DNA from: Corynebacterium sp. UBA2622
GTDB lineage: Bacteria > Actinomycetota > Actinomycetes > Mycobacteriales > Mycobacteriaceae
Reading direction: 5' to 3'
Assembly: GCF_002339505.1 (NCBI RefSeq)
Contig: NZ_DDJO01000012.1
Location: 139,186-203,185 of the forward strand
DNA: 64,000 bases
Numbering within the stretch: position 1 is the first letter of the stretch; the number at the start of each line of letters is the position of its first letter. Under the pieces are notes generated by a model. It was not told where the DNA came from and searched no databases. It saw nothing but the letters and a program-made list of their open reading frames with translations. This document shows positions 57,745 through 64,000 of the stretch, in pieces. The translations under genes and the position numbers were made by a program.

Positions 57745-60267
57745 ATGGACAACAAAAAAGTATTGCGGTGGGGCCTCACCGGCGCCGTCGCCCTCATGGT
57801 TCTCTACCTGTTCACGCTGATAGGGGACGACACGCGCACCTACCAGACGGTGGACACCTCGGTGGCCATCGAGCAGCTGCAGGGCCACAACGCGGAGAAG
57901 GTGCAGATCGACGACCGCGAGCAGCGCGTCCGCATCGACCTGCGGGAACCCATCACCGTCAAGGACCATGACGGTGTGAAGTCCGTCATGGCGCAGTACC
58001 CGGCCCGCACCACACCCGAAATCTTCGACGCGGTGCGCGACTCCGGCGCGGACTCCTACAAGACGAAGGTGACGCAGGAGTCCTTCCTCATGTCCATGCT
58101 GGGCTTCATGCTGCCGATGGTGCTTGTCTTCGGCCTGCTGTCCTTCTTCATGTACCGCATGCAGGCCGGGGGCGGGATGTTCGGCATCGGCGGCTCCAAG
58201 GCCAAGCAGCTGACCAAGGACCACCCGACAAACACATTCGCGGACGTCGCCGGCGCCGACGAGGCCGTCGACGAACTGCAGGAGGTCGTGGACTTCCTGC
58301 AGGACCCGGAGATCTACGAGAAGCTCGGAGCGAAGATTCCCCGCGGCGTCCTGCTCTACGGACCTCCCGGCACGGGCAAGACCCTCATCGCCCGCGCGGT
58401 GGCCGGCGAGGCCGGGGTGGCGTTCTTCACCATTTCGGGCTCGGACTTCGTGGAGATGTTCGTCGGCGTCGGCGCCTCCCGCGTGCGCGACCTGTTCAAG
58501 CAGGCCCGTGAGAACGCGCCGTGCATCATCTTCGTCGACGAGATTGACGCGGTCGGCCGCCAGCGCGGCTCCGGCGTCGGTGGCGGCCACGACGAGCGCG
58601 AGCAGACGCTCAACCAGCTGCTCGTGGAGATGGATGGCTTCGGCGACCGCGAGGGCGTCATCCTCATTGCGGCTACCAACCGCCCCGACATCCTCGACCC
58701 GGCCCTTTTGCGCCCCGGCCGATTCGACCGCCAGATCCCGGTGACCAACCCCGACCTGGCCGGGCGCCGGCAGATCCTCAAGGTTCACGCGAAGGACAAG
58801 CCGCTCGGCCCCGATGCCGACCTCGATTCCCTGGCCAAGCGCACCGCCGGCATGTCCGGCGCCGACCTGGCCAACGTGCTCAACGAGGCTGCGCTGCTCA
58901 CCGCCCGCATCGGCGGCAACGTCATCACCGCCGACGCGCTCGAGGAGGCGACGGACCGCGTCATCGGCGGCCCGCGCCGCAGCTCCAAGATCATCTCCGA
59001 GAAGGAGAAGAAGGTCACCGCCTACCACGAGGGCGGGCACACCCTCTCCGCCTGGGCGCTCAAGGACATCGAGCGCGTGTACAAGGTCACCATCCTCGCG
59101 CGCGGCCGCACCGGCGGGCACGCCATGACGGCGCAGGAGGACGACAAGGGCATGTACAACCGCGACGAGCTCTACGCCCGCCTCGTCTTCGCCATGGGTG
59201 GCCGCGCCGCCGAGGAGCTCGTCTTCGGCGAGCCCACCACCGGCGCCAGCTCCGACATCGAGCAGGCCACCAAGATTGCCCGCGCGATGGTCACGGAGTA
59301 CGGCATGTCCAGCGTGCTCGGCACCGTCAAATACGGCTCCGAGGACGGCGACCCCTTCTCCGGCCGCGGTGGCGGGGCCGCGCTCGACTACTCGCCCGCG
59401 GTCGCCGAGACCATTGACAGGGAGGTGCACGAGCTTCTCGACGCCGCCCACGAGCGCGCGTACTCAATCCTCGCCGCCAACCGCGACTACCTGGACAAGC
59501 TGGCGTCCGCGCTGCTGGAGAAGGAGACGCTGCGCCGCCCCGACCTGGAGGCCATCTTCGAGGGTATCGAGCCGCAGAGCTCCGGCCTTCCCGCCGTGGA
59601 CATGCGCTTCACCGCTCAGCCCGGCCGCGAGCCGGTGCAGACCCCCGTGGAGATCGCCGAGGCCCGCGGTGAGGAACCGCCGAAGAAGGTCACCCTCCTG
59701 GAAATGTCGCGCCAGGCCCGCGAGCGGCGCATGGCTGAGCGGGGGGACAGCACCCGCCCCGGGCCCGGTGGCGGACAGAACGGGTCCACCAAGTGGCGCC
59801 CCTTCTCCGCGACGAAGCCTGCCGGCACACCCGAATACGGCGGGCCGAAGCCCCCGCCGGACTGGACGTACACCGGGGGCGAGGAGCGCACGGTGCAGCT
59901 GCCGCAGCAGCCCGCGCAGCCTCCCCAGGAACCCGGCCAGCCGCAGCAGAACCCGTACCCCGGCCAGCACCCCGGGATGCGCAACTACGGCCAGCCCGCC
60001 CCGGAGCAGGGGTACCGCCCCGAGTCCGCACCGCGGCACGCCGCACCCGCCCGACCGGCGGAGCAGCAGCCGGGGGAGCAGCAAACACAGCGCGGCGCGA
60101 ATGGGGAGCCGCTGATCGGCTTCCACCTGCCCGAGAACGAGCGGCCGAGCAGGGAGACCGGCCCGTCCGATTACCCGACGTCGGAGATCCCCCGGGTGGA
60201 CGCGGGGGACGTCGCAAAGCCGGGGAGCTCCCACCCCGAACCGCCGCGGGACGGTGCCGATGACTAA
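57745..60267 (+). CDS. ftsH: ATP-dependent zinc metalloprotease FtsH
   Basis: 840 aa. Helices at ~8-25 and ~112-135 flank a periplasm-side domain. The AAA module has GPPGTGKT near 207, [13 protein letters not shown] and the SRH region [19 protein letters not shown]. The zinc site is HEGGH (428-432; HEAGH in most homologues). From about 650 there is a ~190-residue Pro/Gln-rich tail, a corynebacterial feature of unknown use. It degrades damaged membrane proteins. Confidence 0.96.
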   Translation: MDNKKVLRWGLTGAVALMVLYLFTLIGDDTRTYQTVDTSVAIEQLQGHNAEKVQIDDREQRVRIDLREPITVKDHDGVKSVMAQYPARTTPEIFDAVRDSGADSYKTKVTQESFLMSMLGFMLPMVLVFGLLSFFMYRMQAGGGMFGIGGSKAKQLTKDHPTNTFADVAGADEAVDELQEVVDFLQDPEIYEKLGAKIPRGVLLYGPPGTGKTLIARAVAGEAGVAFFTISGSDFVEMFVGVGASRVRDLFKQARENAPCIIFVDEIDAVGRQRGSGVGGGHDEREQTLNQLLVEMDGFGDREGVILIAATNRPDILDPALLRPGRFDRQIPVTNPDLAGRRQILKVHAKDKPLGPDADLDSLAKRTAGMSGADLANVLNEAALLTARIGGNVITADALEEATDRVIGGPRRSSKIISEKEKKVTAYHEGGHTLSAWALKDIERVYKVTILARGRTGGHAMTAQEDDKGMYNRDELYARLVFAMGGRAAEELVFGEPTTGASSDIEQATKIARAMVTEYGMSSVLGTVKYGSEDGDPFSGRGGGAALDYSPAVAETIDREVHELLDAAHERAYSILAANRDYLDKLASALLEKETLRRPDLEAIFEGIEPQSSGLPAVDMRFTAQPGREPVQTPVEIAEARGEEPPKKVTLLEMSRQARERRMAERGDSTRPGPGGGQNGSTKWRPFSATKPAGTPEYGGPKPPPDWTYTGGEERTVQLPQQPAQPPQEPGQPQQNPYPGQHPGMRNYGQPAPEQGYRPESAPRHAAPARPAEQQPGEQQTQRGANGEPLIGFHLPENERPSRETGPSDYPTSEIPRVDAGDVAKPGSSHPEPPRDGADD

Positions 60268-60835
60268 CCCCACGTTCGACCGCGACCGCGCCGAAGCCGC
60301 CGTGCGCGAGCTCCTGCTGGCCGTGGGCGAGGACCCGGAGCGCGCCGGTCTGGAGGAGACTCCCGCCCGCGTGGCCCGGGCCTACGAGGAGGTCTTCGCG
60401 GGGCTGCACACCGACCCGACCGAGGTGCTGGACAAGAGCTTCGCCGAGGACCACACCGAGCTCGTGCTCGTGCGTGACATTCCGATCTACTCCACGTGCG
60501 AGCACCACCTCGTGCCGTTCTATGGCAAGGCGCACATCGGTTACATCCCGGGTGGGGAGGGCAAGGTCACCGGGCTGAGCAAGCTTGCCCGGCTGGCAGA
60601 CCTCTACGCCAAGCGGCCGCAGGTGCAGGAGCGGCTCACGCGGCAGATCGCGGATGCGCTCGTGGACAAGCTCGGGGCCCAGGCGGTGATCGTGGTCATC
60701 GAGTGCGAGCACCTGTGCATGGCGATGCGCGGCATCCGCAAGCCGGGGGCCGTGACCACGACCTCCGCCGTGCGAGGCGGATTCAAGACCAACGCGGCCT
60801 CGCGCGCCGAGGTCATGAGCCTGATCAGGAGCTGA
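60260..60835 (+). CDS. folE: GTP cyclohydrolase I
   Basis: 191 aa, first step of folate synthesis (GTP to dihydroneopterin triphosphate). Zinc ligands in [10 protein letters not shown] and [10 protein letters not shown]; substrate loop HIGYIPGG and [12 protein letters not shown] are intact. ATG 60260 overlaps the end of ftsH by 8 bp; a GTG at 60254 in frame is an alternative. Confidence 0.95.
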   Translation: MTNPTFDRDRAEAAVRELLLAVGEDPERAGLEETPARVARAYEEVFAGLHTDPTEVLDKSFAEDHTELVLVRDIPIYSTCEHHLVPFYGKAHIGYIPGGEGKVTGLSKLARLADLYAKRPQVQERLTRQIADALVDKLGAQAVIVVIECEHLCMAMRGIRKPGAVTTTSAVRGGFKTNAASRAEVMSLIRS

Positions 60836-60838
60836 CCC

Positions 60839-61687
60839 ATGACCACCGTGCAGGACCTCACCGTGCCCGGGCGCACGACCGTCATGGGCATCGTCAACGT
60901 CACGGAGGACTCCTTCTCCGACGGCGGCCGGTGGCTACACGTCGACGATGCCGTCGAGCACGCCCGCGAGCTGGTCTGCCAGGGTGCGGACATCATCGAC
61001 GTCGGTGCGGAGTCCACGCGCCCAGGTGCGACGCGGGTGCCGGCCGAGGTGGAGGCGCGGCGCGTGCGCCCCGTCATCGAGGCACTGCACGCGGAGGGCA
61101 TCCGCACCTCCGTGGACACCATGCGCGCCTCGACCGCCCTCGCCGCCGCCGAGGCCGGGGTGGACCTGATTAACGACGTCTCCGGCGGGCTCGCCGATCC
61201 GGACATGTACCGGGCGATGGCCGAGACGGAACTGCCGGTGTGCCTCATGCACTGGCGTGCCGAGGCCTTCGTCAACGCCTCCGGTGCCGCCGACCACGGC
61301 GGCGACGTGGTGCGCGACGTGCACACCGTCCTCGCGGACCTCGCCGGCCGTGCCATGGAGGCGGGGGTGTCCCGCGAGCGGATCACCGTGGACCCGGGCC
61401 TGGGCTTCGCCAAGACAGCCGAGGAGAACTGGGCGCTGCTCGAGGCGCTGCCCGGGTTCGTCGCGGGTGAGTTCCCGGTGCTGGTGGGGGCCTCGCGCAA
61501 GCGCTTCCTCACCGCCATCCGCCGCGACCGGGGGCTCGCACACTCGCCGATGGACGCCGACCCGGCCACGGCCGCGGTCACCGCGCTGTCCGCCCAGGCG
61601 GGCGCCTGGTGCGTGCGGGTGCATGAGGTGGCGGTCTCGCGCGACGCTGTCGACGTGGTCGCCGCGTGGAAGAACGGGGGCCGCTGA
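60839..61687 (+). CDS. folP: Dihydropteroate synthase
   Basis: 282 aa TIM barrel; condenses pterin pyrophosphate with p-aminobenzoate and is the sulfonamide target. MGIVNVTEDSFSDGG and GAESTRPGA are the pterin-binding signatures; GASRKRFL ends the core. It follows folE after 3 bp. Confidence 0.95.
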   Translation: MTTVQDLTVPGRTTVMGIVNVTEDSFSDGGRWLHVDDAVEHARELVCQGADIIDVGAESTRPGATRVPAEVEARRVRPVIEALHAEGIRTSVDTMRASTALAAAEAGVDLINDVSGGLADPDMYRAMAETELPVCLMHWRAEAFVNASGAADHGGDVVRDVHTVLADLAGRAMEAGVSRERITVDPGLGFAKTAEENWALLEALPGFVAGEFPVLVGASRKRFLTAIRRDRGLAHSPMDADPATAAVTALSAQAGAWCVRVHEVAVSRDAVDVVAAWKNGGR

Positions 61688-62071
61688 ATGGCCGACCGCA
61701 TCGAACTGAAAGGCCTGCGCGTCTACGCCCACCACGGCGTCCTGGAACACGAGACGCGCCACGGGCAGGCGTTCACGCTCGACATCACCTGCTGGCTGGA
61801 CTTCTCCGCGGCCGCCGCGGACGACGACCTGACGCGCACCGTCAACTACGCCGAGCTCGCGCAGCTGGCCCACGACATCGCCGCGGGAACCCCGCGCCAG
61901 CTCATCGAGACCGTGGCCACCGAGATCGCGGAGGAGGCGCTACGGTGCTACCCCGTGCTGCACGCCGTGGAGGTCACCCTGCACAAGCCCCACGCCCCGA
62001 TCCCGCTGACCTTCGACGATGTGGCCGTGGTCGCCCGCTGCTCACGGAAGGCCCGTCCGTGCGCGCAGTGA
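61688..62071 (+). CDS. folB: Dihydroneopterin aldolase
   Basis: 127 aa. ELKGLRVYAHHGVLEHET is the family N-terminus and LIETVATEIAEEAL the later motif. ATG directly follows the folP stop. It supplies the pterin for FolK. Confidence 0.94.
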   Translation: MADRIELKGLRVYAHHGVLEHETRHGQAFTLDITCWLDFSAAAADDDLTRTVNYAELAQLAHDIAAGTPRQLIETVATEIAEEALRCYPVLHAVEVTLHKPHAPIPLTFDDVAVVARCSRKARPCAQ

Positions 62072-62529
62072 TCTCCGCCGGCTCCAACATGGAGGATTCC
62101 CGCGCCCACCTGCGCAGCGTGGTCGAGGAGTTCGCCGCGGATCTCGTCGCCGCCAGCCCCGTCTACGCCACCGCCCCCTGGGGAGGCGTGGAGCAGCCGG
62201 ACTTCCTCAACCAAACGCTGCTTATCGACGCCCCCGGCACGCCCCGGGACCTGCTCGCGCGTTGCCAGCGCCTGGAACGGGAGGCCAACCGCGTGCGCGA
62301 CGTGCGCTGGGGCCCGCGCACACTGGACGTGGACATCATCGACATCGAGGGCGTGACGTCCGACGACCCGGAGCTCACCCTCCCGCACCCGCGGGCGGGT
62401 GAGAGGGCCTTCGTGCTGATTCCCTGGCTGGACGTGGACCCGGAGGCCCGCCTCGGCGGGGAGAAGGTCGCGGGGATCGTCGAAAAGCGCCGCGAGGAGT
62501 TCGCCGCCCAGGGGGTGAGGAGACTGTGA
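62059..62529 (+). CDS. folK: Hydroxymethyldihydropterin pyrophosphokinase
   Basis: 156 aa. ISAGSNMEDS and the signature RWGPRTLDVDIIDIEG are present; SVYATAPWGG and LPHPRAGERAFVL complete the fold. GTG 62059 is chosen for GGAAGG at 62045-62050; GTG 62068 is a possible shorter start. It overlaps folB by 13 bp. Confidence 0.92.
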   Translation: MRAVISAGSNMEDSRAHLRSVVEEFAADLVAASPVYATAPWGGVEQPDFLNQTLLIDAPGTPRDLLARCQRLEREANRVRDVRWGPRTLDVDIIDIEGVTSDDPELTLPHPRAGERAFVLIPWLDVDPEARLGGEKVAGIVEKRREEFAAQGVRRL

Positions 62530-62993
62530 ACCGCACCTCCACCGCCGGGCTCACCGCGCTCGCCGGGTTCCTGGCAGCCGCGACGTTCATCCTCGTCCGC
62601 CGTTTCTACGGTCTGCTGACCTCGGTGGACCTCACCTTCTCCATGCCGCTGTGGATCGTCGCGGCGGTGTGCCTGTTCATCGCGTTCATGGTGAAGAAGC
62701 GCCGCGAGGAGGGGAAGGTGGGCCTGGACCGCTCGCAACTCAACCCCCTCATGGCAGCGAACTTCATGCTGCTGGGCAAGGCATCGGCGTGGTCCGGGGC
62801 CGTGTGCGGGGGCATCTTCACCGGGATGCTCGTCTACATCGGCCCGCGGGCCTCGACGCTCCTCGCCGCGGAGGCGGACCTGCCGGGTGTCATTTCCGGG
62901 GTGCTCGGCGGGGTCGCGCTCGCCGTGGCGGGGCTCGTGCTGGAGCGCACCTGCGAGGTGTCGCCGCCCACCGAGGGTGAGGGGGTTCAGTAA
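62526..62993 (+). CDS. DUF3180 family membrane protein
   Basis: 155 aa with four helices (e.g. LWIVAAVCLFIAFMV and VISGVLGGVALAVAGLVL) and KKRREEGKVGLDRSQLNPL, the DUF3180 hallmark loop. It follows folK in actinobacteria as a rule; function unknown. GTG start overlaps the folK stop (GTGA). Confidence 0.85.
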   Translation: MNRTSTAGLTALAGFLAAATFILVRRFYGLLTSVDLTFSMPLWIVAAVCLFIAFMVKKRREEGKVGLDRSQLNPLMAANFMLLGKASAWSGAVCGGIFTGMLVYIGPRASTLLAAEADLPGVISGVLGGVALAVAGLVLERTCEVSPPTEGEGVQ

Positions 62994-62996
62994 GGT
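62991..62996 (+). promoter_or_regulatory. -10 box of the last gene, overlapping the DUF3180 stop
   Basis: TAAGGT whose TAA is the stop codon of the preceding gene; exactly 7 nt to ATG 63004. Confidence 0.5.
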
Positions 62997-63003
62997 GTTG
63001 GGC

Positions 63004-64000
63004 ATGAATGCCGAGACCTCGCCGCGCGACAATGGAAACCTCTGGGTTGTCGTCCCCTTCGTGCTCGCGTTGCTGGGAACAATCGTCATGCTGTTCACCA
63101 ACTCGGCCAACATGCTCAAGGTCTCCCTCATCCTCGCCCTGTGGGCGGCGGCGGCCGGCATCATCCTCACCAGCCGCCTGCGCCGCGACCGCGACGAGGC
63201 CAAGCGCCAGCTCGACGATCGTGAGGAGCGGCACAAGGCCGAGCTCGAGGCCGCCCAGGCCCGCGGGGAGGCCGACCGGGCCGCGCTCGCGCTGGCGCGC
63301 AACGACGAGGACATCCCGGTAGGGGTCGACGTGCAGGTGCTGCGCGAGATCCAGGCGGAGCTCGCGGCCCTGCGCGCGCAGCTGGAGGAGATTTCCGGCC
63401 GCCAGTTCGAGTACGAGCCCGCGGCCCTGCGGGCGGAGGCCCGGCGCATCGCCGAGATCGGCGCGCCCGAGCCTGTTGCCTCCACGCCGCGGGAGCAGCG
63501 GACGGAGACCGTGATTCCCGAACCCGCCGCCTCCGACACCTCGCGCCCCTTCTCCTTCGGCGAGACCCGCTCGACCGGTGCCTCCGCCGGCAGCTCCTTC
63601 CGCTCCTCCAACCCCTCCCCGGTCGGCGCGACGGATGCGGCGGAATCGGTTGATGCCGCTGACAAGCCCTCCGCCGCCGACACCACGCGAATCCAGCCCG
63701 TGCGCGAGACCGCGGAGCCCAAGCGGCGCCACGGTGGACGCCCCGCCGGGGCCCCCACCTCAGATGCCATCTCCGGTCGCCTGGGCACGCAGCCCAGCGC
63801 GCGCTCGGCGCAGCACAACCCGCTGTCCCAGCTGATCAGCGAGCGCCAGACGAAGGAGACCCACCACGGAGCCCACGAGGCACCGGAGGGTGCCTCCACC
63901 GGGTGGAAGCCCGGGCCGCAGCGGCCCGCCCCGGTTTCGCGGCCGGCCGCAGCCAAGCCCGCGGAGCCCGCGCCTGGTGCATCGCAGCCCGTCAAGACCC
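63004..64000 (+). CDS. DUF6779-like membrane protein, cut by the right edge
   Basis: 332 residues visible. Two helices at ~14-55 (VVVPFVLALLGTIVMLF and VSLILALWAAAAGIILT) are followed by a coiled-coil-like stretch rich in Arg/Glu/Ala (~56-145) and a long Ser/Pro/Ala-rich disordered region. Such a protein follows the folate genes and DUF3180 in corynebacteria. No function is assigned. Confidence 0.7.
   Translation, partial: MNAETSPRDNGNLWVVVPFVLALLGTIVMLFTNSANMLKVSLILALWAAAAGIILTSRLRRDRDEAKRQLDDREERHKAELEAAQARGEADRAALALARNDEDIPVGVDVQVLREIQAELAALRAQLEEISGRQFEYEPAALRAEARRIAEIGAPEPVASTPREQRTETVIPEPAASDTSRPFSFGETRSTGASAGSSFRSSNPSPVGATDAAESVDAADKPSAADTTRIQPVRETAEPKRRHGGRPAGAPTSDAISGRLGTQPSARSAQHNPLSQLISERQTKETHHGAHEAPEGASTGWKPGPQRPAPVSRPAAAKPAEPAPGASQPVKT

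Noticed and set aside
57565..59451. 628-codon frame antisense to hpt/ftsH
   Set aside because: Shadow of ftsH; product is Val/Gly/His-rich without domains.

Overview
The window is GC-rich (roughly two-thirds G+C) DNA from a mycolic-acid-bearing Corynebacterium. The evidence is the glnX-glnH-pknG cluster, the tiny outer-membrane (mycomembrane) porin pair porH/porA between groEL2 and a class 2 polyphosphate kinase, the order ppa-dacB-tilS-hpt-ftsH-folE-folP-folB-folK, and a Spa-type sortase-assembled pilus locus. I cannot name the species from sequence alone.

Layout. 1-3660 (minus): pknG (cut by the left edge), glnH, glnX. 3720-5833: NUDIX hydrolase and a two-gene ABC exporter. 5897-6742: orphan AbiEi/DUF559-like protein. 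6888-10694 (minus): cardiolipin synthase, exonuclease III, the actinobacterial N-acetylglutamate synthase candidate and peptide deformylase; def shares a perfectly symmetric 22-bp promoter/start-codon palindrome with a divergent DUF3263 gene. 11002-13182: LytR_C-domain membrane protein and a YbdK-type carboxylate-amine ligase. 13192-19716 (minus): complete Mrp Na+/H+ antiporter operon. 19940-20737: free-standing LeuA-type regulatory domain behind a putative leaderless leader peptide. 20851-24374: M20 dipeptidase and a divergent OPT transporter. 24597-26234: groEL2 with CIRCE half-sites. 26390-27934: AT-rich, probably acquired OLD-like ATPase. 28147-31792: alpha/beta hydrolase, porH, porA, ppk2, enoyl-CoA hydratase. 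31826-33621: membrane transporter-like protein and its divergent TetR regulator. 33867-43959: pilus operon (giant repeat adhesin, backbone pilin, small pilin, class C sortase). 43996-50407 (minus): KtrAB potassium uptake, a Pls/PosA-family NRPS-like membrane enzyme, a MarR regulator. 50572-53948: rhodanese, then a sortase flanked by two related secreted proteins with a non-canonical GAxTG sorting signal. 54160-64000: pyrophosphatase, PBP4-type carboxypeptidase, tilS, hpt, ftsH, folate genes and two membrane proteins, the last cut by the right edge.

How it works together. The window mixes housekeeping (folate, tRNA modification, proteolysis, ion homeostasis) with cell-envelope functions: porins, pilus, two sortases, cardiolipin, PBP4. 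Many genes appear leaderless: a TAnnnT hexamer lies 6-8 nt before the start codon in at least fifteen cases, and this fixes several start codons. Stop codons of upstream genes are reused inside downstream -10 boxes at least three times.

Most interesting signals: the sortase/GAxTG-substrate island (50993-53948); an 11-mer, GCTTATCGACG, present eight times although base composition predicts far less than one; the symmetric leaderless promoter at 10692-10713; the long inverted repeats at two convergent gene junctions; and the leader-peptide/operator arrangement upstream of the LeuA-like domain gene.
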